From Pogonophryne albipinna (Eukaryota > Chordata > Actinopteri > Perciformes > Artedidraconidae): a DNA stretch of 64,000 nt. Shown in pieces: positions 13,824 to 26,895 of the stretch. Below the pieces are notes generated by a model. The model did no database searches. It was not told the origin of the DNA and worked only from the letters and a program-made list of their open reading frames with translations. How positions within the stretch are numbered: the first letter of the stretch is position 1; every line of letters begins with the position of its first letter. The DNA is taken from contig CM053244.1 in the NCBI GenBank assembly GCA_028583405.1, forward strand, positions 3,446,793 through 3,510,792, in the 5' to 3' direction. The translations under genes were made by a program, and so were the position numbers.

Positions 13824-15317
13824 TATTATTAATTTCATTATAAAAGCAGCTGGTTTTTGTTTTATATCCAAGTATGTTTCCCACCATGCCATGGGATATG
13901 ATGGGACATTGAGCATGTGCACATTCTGGTAAACATCACTTAACTTGGGATATTATCCAATTGAAATGACAGACATCATTTACTTTTGTTATTAAAGGAA
14001 AGATGAACTACCCTGGTTCGATGCAGTCTGCCAATACTGCTGCAGTGAATGTTGAAATAAGCAGTCCACTACGGTTATCTATTAATGGAGCTCCAGAGAG
14101 CCCTTTGCTCTGGCTTTAATGAAACACTGAGGAGCCTTTGCTGACATTTCATTTCCCATGAGTCATTCCGTTTAATGAAACCGTCCAATTGAATTCAATT
14201 TGCACCTTCATTTAATAATAATCAGATTCCGACTTGTTATATTTGCTCACATTTTTTTAAATCGGTGCGATATAAAATAGTTTTGGCAGACTTTAAAGCT
14301 GGTGAAATGCCCGTTTTACAAATCTTTTATATTTTTTCATTTCCAAATGGGTCTACTAAGTATTAAAAAGAAAAGTGCCGTCGGCATATTTTAGCATGTA
14401 CTCAAGACGAAATGTTCTCTGGGCAGCAATTAATGCCACCAACTCAGCCAAATGCTTTCAGCAGACATTCAGACACACCTCTGCAGCGCCATAGCAACTG
14501 ACCAGCTGCAGCACTTCCATACCTAATGTATTACAAATGAATGTGTCCTAGTATAAAGCATGTAGAGAAATCCATTATAGCTTACAGAGTCCTATATAAG
14601 TATTGTATTATTTTCACTTGGAGTAAATACTATGAACAATTAGAAAAATCTTGTCAAAGACCCTCTTAAAGACATGCGTGTCATTATTGTACCTGTGTGG
14701 GGAAACATTGTTCAATATGTTAATGTTCCCAGTATTCCCAGGTTGGATCTTTGGGGGTGCATTTGATGCTGGAGTCTGTCACACTGTCCTTTTTGATGCC
14801 ACCACTGGCATGTTCTTGTATGATATATGTCCACCTCTAAAGAGAGTGTAAAAGTATACCTATATTGAGACACAGCACTGGTGCCTACAATACCCTCAAT
14901 ACAACTTGAAAATGGCAGATTGGGCTAGTGGTGCTAGAAGTGAAGAATTTAGACTTGGGGGGGCACAGTCAAGAAGGGACAGCAGCGGGCTACAGAGGTG
15001 GGTTAACCCCCAAACCAGCACCACTTACTGCAGCAAGAAGCTAGCAACAAGTTAGCACCGAGCTAATCGCATCCTACAAGAGGAGCAATGCAGCAACCGT
15101 TTTCCTCTGCCTAGCACACAGCTTATCAACGTTTAACACTGCAGCTGTTTTGTTCACGAGAACGGTTTGCTAGCTAAACTAACAAGCTATCAGCTAAGTA
15201 GCAACTGCATTCAGAACGGAACAGACTTGGTTGCTTGTTAGACAGATAGATAGATGAAGCATCCATCCAACCAAAGTAGGCAAAGTATTTTAAGTACATT
15301 AACTTTACATGGCTAAG
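13824..15317. other. No gene recognised
   Basis: Unassigned sequence between the solo LTR and the Harbinger-type element. No coding frame longer than 66 codons and no recognised repeat. Confidence 0.4.
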
Positions 15318-15620
15318 TAATGGTGCATTTCCACTACAGCGGATCTCGCTTTAAGCGTGCCGAGCCGTGCCCGGCCCGTTTTTGGTTGCGTTTCCACTTA
15401 GCGTAGTTCCGGCTAGCGGGTACTATTTCCAGATTTTCTGGCCCCATAAAATCGAGGTTCTTTCCGGGCCAACAACCAGGCTGAGTATGCTAAACTAGTG
15501 ATGTCAACACTGTCGACTGGTCAGAGAGAATCGTCACAATCGTTGCGCGCGAGATAATCCCTAGCGTCGCATATATCTAGCGAAACTTGCAGCATTTTTG
15601 TAAACAGAGGAGCTACAAAA

Positions 15621-16790
15621 ATGGCAAGAAAAAGCACGCCGTGGTCAGTCGAAGAAGTGACGACGTTCCTCCATCTGATTGCGGACGACAAAATCCAGCG
15701 GGAGCTCGACGGAACAACTTTAAAAGTGTTTCGGGAGGTCTCTGCACTGATGTCCGAACGCGGATTTTAGAGGACTTTCCTGCAGTGTAGGGAATAAAAG
15801 TTGAAGAGTGAATATCGCCTAGTCAAGGATAACAACGGCACGAGTGGTGCGGGTAGGAAAAACTGGAAGTGGTTCCACCTGTTGGACGCTATTTACGGCC
15901 ATAGACCGGCTAACGTGTATGGTACGTCTTTGCTAACGCTCTGTTATTGGCTTGAAAGCGTTGTGTCCCTATCTGTTCTAAAGCTCACTGCTGACAAACA
16001 AGTCTCTTTTATGGAGCCCCGAAGAGCTACATAGCTAGCAGGCAGATAGCATTAGCTAGAGCTATTGCTTACGTTCAGTTTTCCTTTTCTAGAGTTGTTG
16101 TTGCTATTTAGTGCTGCAGTAGTTTGTCATGTTGCTGTTCTGATGCCATTGGGACTAACGAGGAGGATCAGTCCCGAACAACGGGGGATGGCAGTGTTTT
16201 GTCCTCAATATCAACCGAAGAACAGACCCCAACTCGACCACAGACCCCAACGTCGAGTGCCAGCGCGACACCGCAGCGTGTGGTTCTAAAAAATAGGCAT
16301 GGCAAAATGACTGGAATTGTGACTTTTTTTAAACTTTAGATCATCCATCGTCAGTAAGTAAAATAAGCTATACCACGGTGTGGAAATGCTCTGTTACAAG
16401 TAAAGTAACTAGCTAGTACAATTGTGTGTGACATCCTATACATATATTTATATTCATTATCAACAGGCTGGACATAATCTAATTCACTTTCACAATCATT
16501 GTAAACATCTAGGGCCAGAACTTCCTTTAGTTCATCTTTACTGTTGTTCTGTTTATTCTTATATCCTTGTGTGACCTGTACCTGTCCTGTGTTTTTCATT
16601 CTTATTGCTATAATCATCTTATCGTCACCCAGGCCAGAGGAAACGAGGAGGACAGGATCTGGCCCAGATGGATCGGCACTTTGACCTGAGCTTAGCGGCT
16701 GCTGCCTGCAGGAGGGAGATGGATGCGACCTTGAGAAGGGAGGAGGCCGCTCAAGCACAGACATTTAACTTAGCCTTCCTGCAGTCTTGA
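15621..16790 (+). pseudogene. Myb/SANT-like DNA-binding protein of a Harbinger element, broken
   Basis: In Harbinger transposons this protein binds the ends and helps bring the transposase to the nucleus. Exon 1 starts at ATG 15621 with a trihelix/Myb-like domain: PWSVEEVTTFLHL, then IQRELDG, QCRE, LKSEYRLVKDNN, and WKWFHLLDAIYGHRPAN, ending at a GTACGT donor near 15921. Two in-frame stops (TAG near 15768, TAA near 15792) kill it. Exon 2 lies about 16130-16290 (acidic and Thr/Pro-rich linker). Exon 3 runs 16633-16790 after a CACCCAG acceptor and encodes the C-terminal helix with DLSLAAAACRREMDATLRRE. The exon 2 borders are uncertain. Confidence 0.72.
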
Positions 16791-16944
16791 CCAGGTGCTA
16801 GGGGGAATGGGCAGCCGGCGTGGCCCGTCTCCTCAGCAAGACGAGCCTCTGTGATAAAACAAACAAATAACCTCTGGCTGAGAATATCTTGTTATTGTTC
16901 ATTTGTAAATGCAACATTTTTACTTTGTTGATTATTTCTTATCT

Positions 16945-17100
16945 TCCATCCATCTTCTCCGTGGTCGGGTCGCGGGGGTAGCAGTTCCAGCAGAGAGCCC
17001 CAAAATGTCTTATCTTTACAATGCCATTACTTGTTATGCTGCTGCAATAAAACACTTCCCAAATTGGGATCAATAAAGTACTTCTTTGACTTATCTCATC
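16945..17100 (+). repeat. Two short dispersed-repeat tails
   Basis: 16945-17005 contains CATCCATC followed by GGTCGGGTCGCGGGGGTAGC, a tail also present at 24126-24205. 17035-17100 ends in GGGATCAATAAAGTACTTC, a typical teleost LINE 3' end. Both look like truncated retroelement 3' ends inside the Harbinger-type element. Confidence 0.5.
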
Positions 17101-18192
17101 TCTTGTTGATAAATAATTGCACCCAAAGCGATCACACAGCAAGATGGCATCATCGAGGCGTCCCTCTGCAGTGAGGAATATAATAGCCACCATCATCTGA
17201 ATCAAATTCACATCATCTTGATTTTGAGAAGATATAACAAACACCATCAGATAAAAGTTAATATCAAGAGATTTAAAGCAGGAAATTGAGTTTGCTAGCT
17301 TGAGGTCCTCCTCTAAAACATTATTACATTACATATTTATTCTGTAACGGTATTATGAATAATACATGTAGTAAAATGTGCTCAATCTTAATACCCTTGT
17401 TGTGCTAGACTCAAACAACACATTCCTTATTTCAAAGAGAAGAGAGAACAAACCTACACAGAGACAGCGGTGCACAGCGCGTCTGTGTTATTGTGATGCT
17501 CTGTTGGAGGAGCCAGTGACCTAAGATGTTCCTCGTCATAACTACACTGTCGCTATGACGACATAAAGAACCTTGAGGCTATGACTTTCAGACATAAAGC
17601 ATCATTCCAAATACAGAGAAGACGATCAGCTAGGCAGGACGAGCTCCCCCTAACCCATTCCAGCAAGCAGCATGTCAAGGTCAGTAGGTCAGTGCCCTCC
17701 TCCTCCGTCTCTGCCGCGTTGTAGGATTGCCAAAACCCTCCCGTCAGCTTCTTCTGCGTTTCCTCTTGCTATAAGCAGCCTATTTCCAAACAAAGGTTGC
17801 TTGCTGTGATAAAAAGCCACGAAACAAGTAAACAATCGCTTCCACATCCTCCATTGTTGTGTTTTGTGTCGCATTGAAGATGACGCCACGGCAGTTTTAT
17901 GCAGCGTCGCTCCACCCACCAAAAAGCCGATCGCCCCGCCTACACTGCGTTACTAAACTGTAATGGAAATGCGCCATAAAGTGAGCCAGTCCTAACGAGG
18001 CCGAGCGAGGCCGAGTAGTGGAAATGCGCCATTAGTGTATAAAAAAATGTATTCATTAATTTCCTAAATTGTAGTGTTCAATCGCCAACCCAAGGAACAC
18101 ATGTTTAGATTTCATACAGCTCCGTCTGGAGATAAACGTTCTGTATACAACTGGCCCTTACAGACAAATCAATACATGTATGAAAAGGTCAT

Positions 18193-21100
18193 GTCAGGAC
18201 CTCGACAAAAACTGATGGACCCAAATGCACGACCCAGAGACAAAGTCTTAAATGTAAAAAAGTATCTTTAATTCCAAAGATCAGGAAATCCCTCTTAACA
18301 GAGTAGGTAGTGGAAATAACACAAGGAGGAAAAACCAAGCGTAACAAAAAGAGAACTTAAGCCTACAAAATAAACAAAACAACATAACCTGACATGAGAG
18401 AAAGTGATCCTTTCTGAGTTGAGGCTTGGCACGACTATTCGGGGAAACAAACAAGACGAACTGACACAGGACAGGGGAGAGACAGGACTATTTGAACACG
18501 AGGTGAGTGGGAACAGGTGGAAACAATCAGGGCAGAGACAGGACTATTTGAGCACGAACAGGTGGAAACAATCAGGGCAGAGACAGGACTATTTGAACAC
18601 GAGGTGAGTGGGAAAAGGTGGAAACAATCAGGGGAGAGACAGGACTATTTGAACACGAGGTGAGTGGTAACAATCAGGGCAGAGACAGGACTATTTGAAC
18701 ATGAGGTGAGTGGGAACAGGTGGAAACAATCAGGGCAGAGACAGGACTATTTGAACATGAGGTGAGTGGGAACAGGTGGAAACAATCAGGGGAGAGACAG
18801 GACTATTTGAACACGAGGTGAGTGGGAACAGGTGGAAACAATCAGGGCAGAGACAGGAATATTTGAACACGAGGTGAGTGGGAACAGGTGGAAACAATCA
18901 GGGCAGAGACAGGACTATTTGAACACGAGGTGAGTGGGAACAGGTGGAAACAATCAGGGCAGAGACAGGACTATTTGAACACGAGGTGAGTGGTAACAAT
19001 CAGGGCAGAGACAGGACTATTTGAACATGAGGTGAGTGGGAACAGGTGGAAACAATCAGGGGAGAGACAGGACTATTTGAACACGAGGTGAGTGGGAACA
19101 GGTGGAAACAATCAGGGCAGAGACAGGAATATTTGAACACGAGGTGAGTGGGAACAGGTGGAAACAATCAGGGCCCAGACAGGACTATTTGAACACGAGG
19201 TGAGTGGGAACAGGTGGAAACAATCAGGGCAGAGACAGGACTATTTGAACACGAGGTGAGTGGAAACAGGTGGGAACAATCAGGGGAGAGACAGGACTAT
19301 TTGAACACGAGGTGAGTGGGAACAGGTGGAAACAATCAGGGCAGAGACAGGACTATTTGAACACGAGGTGAGTGAGAACAGGTGGAAACAATCAGGGCAG
19401 AGACAGGACTATTTGAACATGAGGTGAGTGGGAACAGGTGGAAACAATCAGGGGAGAGACAGGACTATTTGAACACGAGGTGAGTGGGAACAATCAGGGC
19501 AGAGACAGGACTATTTGAACACAAGGTGAGTGGGAACAGGTGGAAACAATCAGGGCAGAGACAGGACTATTTGAACACGAGGTGAGTTGGAACAGGTGGA
19601 AACAATCAGGGCAGAGACAGGACTATTTGAACACGAGGTGAGTGGGAACAGGTGGAAACAATCAGGGCAGAGACAGGACTATTTGAACACGAGGTGAGTG
19701 GGAAAAATCAGGGCAGAGACAGGACTATTTGAACACGAGGTGAGTGGGAACAGGTGGAAACAATCAGGGCAGAGACAGGACTATTTGAACACGAGGTGAG
19801 TGGGAACAGGTGGAAACAATCAGGGCAGAGAAAGGACTATTTGAACACGAGGTGAGTGGGAACAGGTGGAAACAATCAGGGCAGAGACAGGACTATTTGA
19901 ACACGAGGTGAGTGGGAACAGGTGGAAACAATCAGAGGAGAGACAGGACTATTTGAACACGAGGTGAGTGGGAACAATCAGGGCAGAGACAGGACTATTT
20001 GAACACGAGGTGAGTGGGAACAGGTGGAAACAATCAGGGCAGAGACAGGACTATTTGAACACGAGGTGAGTGGGAAAAGGTGGAAACAATCAGGGGAGAG
20101 ACAGGACTATTTGAACACGAGGTGAGTGGTAACAATCAGGGCAGAGACAGGACTATTTGAACATGAGGTGAGTGGGAATAGGTGGAAACAATCAGGGCAG
20201 AGACAGGACTATTTGAACATGAGGTGAGTGGGAACAGGTGGAAACAATCAGGGGAGAGACAGGACTATTTGAACACGAGGTGAGTGGGAACAATCAGGGC
20301 AGAGACAGGACTATTTGAACACAAGGTGAGTGGGAACAGGTGGAAACAATCAGGGCAGAGACAGGACTATTTGAACACGAGGTGAGTGGGAACAGGTGGA
20401 AACAATCAGGGCAGAGACAGGACTATTTGAACACGAGGTGAGTGGGAACAGGTGGAAACAATCAGGGCAGAGACAGGACTATTTGAACAGGTGGAAACAA
20501 TCAGGGCAGAGACAGGACTATTTGAACACGAGGTGAGTGGGAACAGGTGGAAACAATCAGGGCAGAGACAGGACTATTTGAACATGAGGTGAGTGGGAAC
20601 AGGTGGAAACAATCAGGGGAGAGACAGGACTATTTGAACATGAGGTGAGTGGGAACAATCAGGGCAGAGACAGGACTATTTGAACACGAGGTGAGTGGGA
20701 ACAGGTGGAAACAATCAGGGCAGAGACAGGATTATTTGAACATGAGGTGAGTGGGAACAGGTGGAAACAATCAGGGGAGAGACAGGACTATTTGAACACG
20801 AGGTGAGTGGGAACAGGTGGAAACAACCAGGGCAGAGACAGGACTATTTGAACACGAGGTGAGTGGGAACAGGTGGAAACAATCAGGGGAGAGACAGGAC
20901 TATTTGAACACGAGGTGAGTGGGAACAGGTGGAAACAACCAGGGCAGAGACAGGACTATTTGAACACGAGGTGAGTGGGAACAGGTGGAAACAATCAGGG
21001 GAGAGACAGGACTATTTGAACACGAGGTGAGTGGGAACAATCAGGGCAGAGACAGGACTATTTGAACACGAGGTGAGTGGGAACAGGTGGAAACAACCAG

Positions 21101-22361
21101 GGCAGAGACAGGACTATTTGAACACGAGGTGAGTGGGAACAGGTGGAAACAATCAGGGCAGAGACAGGAATATTTGAACACGAGTTGAGTGGGAACAGGT
21201 GGAAACAATCAGGGCAGAGACAGGACTATCTGAACACGAGGTGAGTGGGAACAATCAGGGCAGAGACAGGACTATCTGAACACGAGGTGAGTGGGAACAG
21301 GTGGAAACAATCAGGGGAGAGACAGGACTATTTGAACACGAGGTGAGTGGGAACAATCAGGGCAGAGACGGGACTATTTGAACACGAGGTGAGTGGGAAC
21401 AGGTGGAAACAATCAGGGCAGAGACAGGACTATTTGAACATGAGGTGAGTGGGAACAGGTGGAAACAATCAGGGGAGAGACAGGACTATTTGAACACGAG
21501 GTGAGTGGGAACAGGTGGAAACAATCAGGGCAGAGACAGGACTATCTGAACACGAGGTGAGTGGGAACAATCAGGGCAGAGACAGGACTATTTGAACACG
21601 AGGTGAGTGGGAACAGGTGGAAACAATCAGGGGAGAGACAGGACTATTTGAACACGAGGTGAGTGTGAACAGGTGGAAACAATCAGGGCAGAGACAGGAC
21701 TATTTGAACACGAGGTGAGTGGGAACAGGTGGAAACAATCAGGGCAGAGACAGGACTATTTGAACACGAGGTGAGTGGGAACAGGTGGAAACAATCAGGG
21801 GAGAGACAGGACTATTTGAACACGAGGTGAGTGGGAACAGGTGGAAACAATCAGGGCAGAGACAGGACTATTTGAACACGAGGTGAGTGGGAACAGGTGG
21901 AAACAATCAGGGCAGAGACAGGACTATTTGAACACGAGGTGAGTGGGAACAGGTGGAAACAATCAGGGGAGAGACAGGACTATTTGAACACGAGGTGAGT
22001 GGGAACAGGTGGAAACAATCAGGGCAGAGACAGGACTATTTGAACACGAGGTGAGTGGGAACAGGTGGAAACAATCAGGGGAGAGACAGGACTATTTGAA
22101 CACGAGGTGAGTGGGAACAGGTGGAAACAATCAGGGCAGAGACAGGACTATTTGAACATGAGGTGAGTGGGAACAGGTGGAAACAATCAGGGCAGAGACA
22201 GGACTATTTGAACATGAGGTGAGTGGGAACAGGTGGAAACAATCAGGGCAGACACTGACGATGGAGGAAGAAACAGGGCCTGAAATGAGAGACAAGAGAA
22301 GAGGTAAGTACAAAATAAAACAGGAAATGACAAAATACATAACTAACATTTGACGAGACAC
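18193..22361. mobile_element. Candidate element hosting the 56-bp minisatellite
   Basis: The interval is flanked by AGGTCAT at 18186-18192 and 22362-22368, a candidate 7-8 bp target duplication. The ends (GTCAGGACCTCGACAAAA left, TTTGACGAGACAC right) are only weakly inverted. The left part contains GGACCCAAATGCA and the right part an A/G-rich arm. A compact element at 38068-38440 has the same layout in the opposite orientation (GCATTTGGGTCC end, CTGATT...TTCACCTG core) with no array. No protein is encoded. Confidence 0.55.
18470..22255 (+). repeat. 56-bp minisatellite, about 70 units
   Basis: The unit reads GAACACGAGGTGAGTGGGAA, then CAGGTGGAAACAATCAGGGC, then AGAGACAGGACTATTT. A shorter form about 46 bases long lacks the CAGGTGGAAA segment and recurs many times, so two unit lengths are interspersed. 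Variants (CATGAGG, GGGGAGAG, GAATATTT, ACAAGGTG, AACCAGGG) recur in the same order in distant parts of the array, which suggests block duplications. Frames reading through it are artefacts. Confidence 0.95.
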
Positions 22362-22368
22362 AGGTCAT

Positions 22369-25300
22369 ATATTTGAAAAAAAAACATATAGCATATGTTT
22401 TGTTATTATTTCCAAAGAGTAAAACTCCTGCAAGATGCATCTTTTTACTCTTAAGGGACTGTCACCTTCTGCACACAATTTAGATTTGTCTTTGTCCTCT
22501 TCTACTTTCTTTGGCAGAGCACTTGTTCATAGCATCAAGCTGCATACACATTGTTCAGCTTTACACAACACGAGTAATGATATGAAATGTGCCCAGAGAG
22601 AGAGCCTTGGTATTGCTATATTTCTCCTTGCTGACAGAAGTCAAGAAAACCTTCTTTGATGTGTTTGTCAATAATTCCTAAATCCAGCTCCTTCTGTCAC
22701 ATTAGCCTCTCAGGCTTTTCTGTGCGGCGCTGGCTTGGCTGTGAAAACATGGTTATGAAGCCTATAAGCCCTTTAAGCTACCAGTTCTGCTCAGACGATT
22801 TCACTGCGAAATACGGATCGGGACCCATATTTTCTTCTCACTGGAAGCATTTAAGTGTGTGTTCGCCTCTGAAGCAGTTAAGTGGCTCACGCCCCATTTC
22901 AACTCATGCCGGAGTCTGTGTCCGTGATGCTGCGCTCATTGGTGTAAATGCAGATTGGAGTTTGAGTTGTACAAACATTTCTGGGAGGCAAAGTTATTTT
23001 CCGGAGGCAGAAATAATGTTGTTAAATCAGCTGAAAGTCAGTGGGATAAGGAAGGTTTAATGGCCAGACAATCACACTGGAGCCTGTTGGAAAAGGCAGA
23101 ACATCTGACAACATCGCCTTTAATTGTGTGCTCACTTGGCATGATATTGTGTAAACCCATTTCTGTTTAGTATAGTGTGCGCTTTGTGTTGTTGCCAATT
23201 CAAACAACTTCAGCTTATTGAAAACACCGGTGCCAAAGCTCCCAGCAAGAACCAAGAGAACTGTGGCCTTTATGGCTGGTGCAGCTAGTATGTACATGGT
23301 CCTGAATCACTTTATATGTTGTAGTATATTATTTCCACATTCAACAACCTGTATGAAATATGAGCTTGACTAAAGGTCAAGCGTGTCGTTTTGATATTTG
23401 ATGTTTAATGAATGTTCGATAATGTGAACAAATGCAGTTGAAGAGACTTCGTAGACCATGTGCTCGTGTTAGTAAGTAAAAGCGTTTTATTTTTAACTTG
23501 CACACGCCTGGAAGTCCCTTTTGTTTGCAAAACAAAGCACTCGATATTCTCAGGCCAAAATACATTTCAGATCTTCTTGAATCAAGAATTGGTGTTATTT
23601 TGAAGTTCACATCTATATCAAACGATCTGTCCTGCTGTTCCTTTCATTGATAGGTTTCTCTACTACTGCTCTGCAGCCATATTGCTAATTATTATATTCA
23701 TGATTCATTACAATTTTAAGATAACAATACTTGAGAACTTGAGCTTAATGTGTAGGATTATAATTGTGTTTAACATCCAATTTGCTGGCCTTTGTGTTCC
23801 TGTGACTGCAGGGTAGGCACAGCTGTGCTTTGAGCTAAATGCAGATGTCAGCATGCCAACATCTGCTAATTAGCACTTTATTCAACATACAGCTGAGGCT
23901 GATGGGATATCATTAGTTGTGTATGTATTTGGTCATTAAGCAAAGTGTTGCAGATTGATGATGGTGCTTAGGTTAAGATCTCTACAACCAGGGCCGTATC
24001 TAGGATTTCCTAAATACCGAGGTCCAAACCTTCTAGGGGGTATGACTTCCCTCTGACAGGGAACCCACAAAGGAGCTTTAAGAAAGGTGAGTAGAGCCGG
24101 ACTAGAAATAAGTGTTTATATGAACATGTACTGATCCATCCATCCATCTGCTCCCGCTTATCTAGTCGGGTCGCGGGGGTAGCAGTTCCAGCAGAGAGAC
24201 CCAAACTTTCCTAAGGGAGAACCTCAACCCCATCCAAATGCATTATGTTGTGAGCATAAGAACATGTCTTTTTTGATAACTGGCTCTAAGTATATGTGTG
24301 ATGTCACGTATCCATATTCCTTTGTGTAGGTTTTTTATTGAATGTGTACGCTGCCAATAACAGGTTATATCCCATTCTGTTTTTCCTGTCAGTCGCAAGC
24401 ATTTGAATAAGATAAAAAAAACGTGCTTGCAACAGCATTTGAAATCTGTATAAAACTGACAGCCAGAGCTTACTGTCACCATGTCAGCTAAATATATTCA
24501 CATCTTTTAACACAAAATCATTATGTTATGAGACATTGTGACCCTAGGCAGGTGACTCTATTTGCAAATGTGTGCTGTGTACACTAATCGTGTCCTTGTC
24601 CTGTTGTTTTGGGGCAGTATGTTGAACGGAGGCATTTGCTCAAGGAACAGGCCACCCATGCCTCAAATCAGAAATATTGTCTTCGTCCCACAGCAGGGAT
24701 ATCGACATTGTTACAGCAAAGGGACAGTGCAGATAAGAAGTGCAAACTATAACAGGTGTCCTCTGTAAGCAACAGGAAAGTCTGAAGAATAGCATCATTA
24801 CTGACAAAATTCATGAGTAGTACAAAAAAAGATTGCATAAACAATACAAAGTAACAGACACAATATTTCTGTAACCCTCGCTTCAGTGAACTGCTGCGAC
24901 AGAGGCACAGGTTTCACTGTTCTCTCAGCTTCGTATGCATACTCCATTACTCAAGCATTATGAGGACATTCTACCTGTGACTCTTTCTTCTTCTCAAAGC
25001 TTCTCTGCATGAGTCACATTACAGTGGGAGAGTGACAGGAACTCTGTGGAAAGTCAATTACATCTGACAAGCTAACGGGCTAACACGCGGGCTGCCACTC
25101 CAATGTGTTTCCGGTTCATTTCAGGTTGCTTCTCAATTAAATGTCTGTCATGGTTCTCTTGGATTTTGAATGATACTGTGAAAATAAATGTATTAGTGTG
25201 TGAGTTAACTGTAGATGTCGGAGGAAGAGTGACAGAAGTTAAAATAATGGGAGGGGGAATACAATAAGATGCAGACTTAAAATTATTCACAAACAATACA

Positions 25301-25680
25301 AACGACGGATTTGGCAAAAAGGAAAATGTCACCCAATGAATAATTCTGCATCGCATTTGCAGTCATTTCTAATAAGACCATGCAATATATATTTACTTTG
25401 TATTTATTACTGGTTCCTACTTCATTCCATGTATATGTTCAAATACTTGTATTTTGCTCGCACTTATCTGTGCTACCTTGAGAACTTTAATTGTGACTTA
25501 ATTAACGTTTCCTCGTCTCTTTATTCAATCTGTCAGCCGACTGGCATTACCTGCATCATGAACCTTTTTACCTTTGAAAAAACTAAAATCACTTTTTTTT
25601 TTTTTTTAAATGTCCTTGTCGGGACAAATTTGAAACTTACCGGTCATGTTTCAATAATCATAATAAAGAATTGTGTAGTA
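22369..25680. other. No gene recognised (3.3 kb)
   Basis: AT-rich, mostly unique-looking sequence. The best frame (22656-23060, 134 codons) shows no motif. A short retroelement-tail fragment sits at 24126-24205 and a T-run near 25590. Confidence 0.4.
24126..24205 (+). repeat. Dispersed retroelement-tail fragment
   Basis: CATCCATCCATCTGCTCC is followed by GTCGGGTCGCGGGGGTAGC and CAGCAGAGAGACCCAAAC. The same string occurs at 16945-17005, so this is a repeated teleost sequence, probably a truncated SINE or LINE tail. Confidence 0.55.
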
Positions 25681-26043
25681 GGGTTTCCGTTAGCCGGTAA
25701 TCACCGGACTAGGACCGGATATGCTGATGTTTAAAACTCAGTTCATGGGGCTCATTTTTATATTGCTTCAGTTTATAATCGTAACAGATCGAAAAGTTCA
25801 GATTCATTTTTCAATAAATGATTCCACAAACAAGATAATTATTACATTCAAACAAACTACTCATAGTAGATGAACTACATTATTCAAGGCTTCCGGTGAG
25901 GGCAGCGCCATGTAGAGACGGAGTTTTGTTGAGCTCATGAGAACGACTAATGTCAGAATATTGCTCTTTTAAAACCACTTGAACGGACTCCAAGCGACTT
26001 GATACACAAGTTATATCCATAGCCAGACGATTGCTGAGTAAAT

Positions 26044-26895
26044 ATGCCAAAAAATCGCCAGGGAAACAACAAGTTGGGGTCGGCGGCGGAGGCTAGCGCT
26101 AATGCTAACCTGGCAGACGACGCAGACATCAACGACCAACACGTGGTACTTAACGCTATTGCGTCTCTTAAACAGGACCTGGTGGCGAAAATGGAAGAAA
26201 AGGCCATAGCCCAATCGGCGGAACTCAAAATACAGACTACCCAGATTCGGACGGAATTACGAAGTGTGGTGGAACAAGTCAACAAAAGAATTGAAGTAAC
26301 TGAGGGCCGAGTATCTGAGCTGGAGGCTGAGGTTAGCAACCACTCGGACTCAATCACCTGCATGACATCAGATGTTACTGATATGAAAAAAGAACTGGCC
26401 ACACTGAGGGACCGTTGCGAGGATTTGGAGGCAAGATCACGTCGCTGTAATATCCGCATTATAGGAGTGAAGGAAGGACGGGAGCATGGGAAGCACCCAT
26501 CTCAGTTTGTGGCTGATATGCTAAAAGTTTCCCTTGGTCTCGACAAGCCCCCGACCCTGGACCGGGCACACCGCGCTCTCCGCAGCAGAGCGACACAAGA
26601 CGGGCTCCCACCGCGGGCTTTTATTGTGAAATTCCACTATCTCTCCGAAAAAGAATCGCTGCTAAAGAAAGCAATAGAGATGAAATCAGTGACGACCCCC
26701 GACGGTGACCAGATCCGGCTTCTGCCGGACTTTACTCAGGCGGTGAGTAAACAGCGGGCAGCCTTTACCGAGGTGAGAGGGCTGCTGCGGAGCTGCGAGG
26801 GAGTGTGCTACGGCCTGAAATACCCTGCCATACTGATGATCACAACATCGGGGGGCCACGAGGCAAGTTTCAGCGATCCAAAACTGGCAAAGTAG
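26044..26895 (+). CDS. L1 ORF1 protein (RNA-binding, coiled-coil)
   Basis: 283 codons from a true ATG. In L1 elements this protein trimerises, coats the element RNA and acts as a nucleic-acid chaperone. Residues about 40-145 form a heptad-rich coiled coil (KMEEKAIAQSAELKIQT, VEQVNKRIEVTEGRVSELE). It is followed by an RRM-like domain starting at RRCNIRIIGVKEG (about 138) and a C-terminal domain with FIVKFHYLSEKESLLKKA. It is uninterrupted even though ORF2 downstream is dead. The length fits Tx1-group ORF1 proteins lacking a CCHC knuckle. Expression cannot be judged from sequence. Confidence 0.9.
   Translation: MPKNRQGNNKLGSAAEASANANLADDADINDQHVVLNAIASLKQDLVAKMEEKAIAQSAELKIQTTQIRTELRSVVEQVNKRIEVTEGRVSELEAEVSNHSDSITCMTSDVTDMKKELATLRDRCEDLEARSRRCNIRIIGVKEGREHGKHPSQFVADMLKVSLGLDKPPTLDRAHRALRSRATQDGLPPRAFIVKFHYLSEKESLLKKAIEMKSVTTPDGDQIRLLPDFTQAVSKQRAAFTEVRGLLRSCEGVCYGLKYPAILMITTSGGHEASFSDPKLAK

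Larger units (their letters stand above)
15318..18034 (+). mobile_element. PIF/Harbinger-type DNA element carrying only the Myb/SANT gene
   Basis: Inverted ends TAATGGTGCATTTCCACTAC (left) and GTAGTGGAAATGCGCCATTA (right) bound 2.7 kb. The terminal TA may be the target duplication. The interior encodes a Myb/SANT-like protein, the accessory DNA-binding partner found with Harbinger transposases, but I find no DDE transposase. A second inner block near 17975 (GGAAATGCGCCATAAAG) repeats the end motif, so the right end is compound. Two short unrelated repeat fragments sit inside at 16945-17100. Confidence 0.75.

Noticed and set aside
22131..22440. Hydrophobic minus-strand frames resembling small membrane proteins
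   Set aside because: The first runs through the 56-bp minisatellite edge and the second is antisense to AT-rich flank. Neither has a motif or a credible start context.
25953..26459. 168-codon frame on the minus strand
   Set aside because: It is antisense to the L1 ORF1 coiled-coil region, whose plus-strand frame is clearly the real one.
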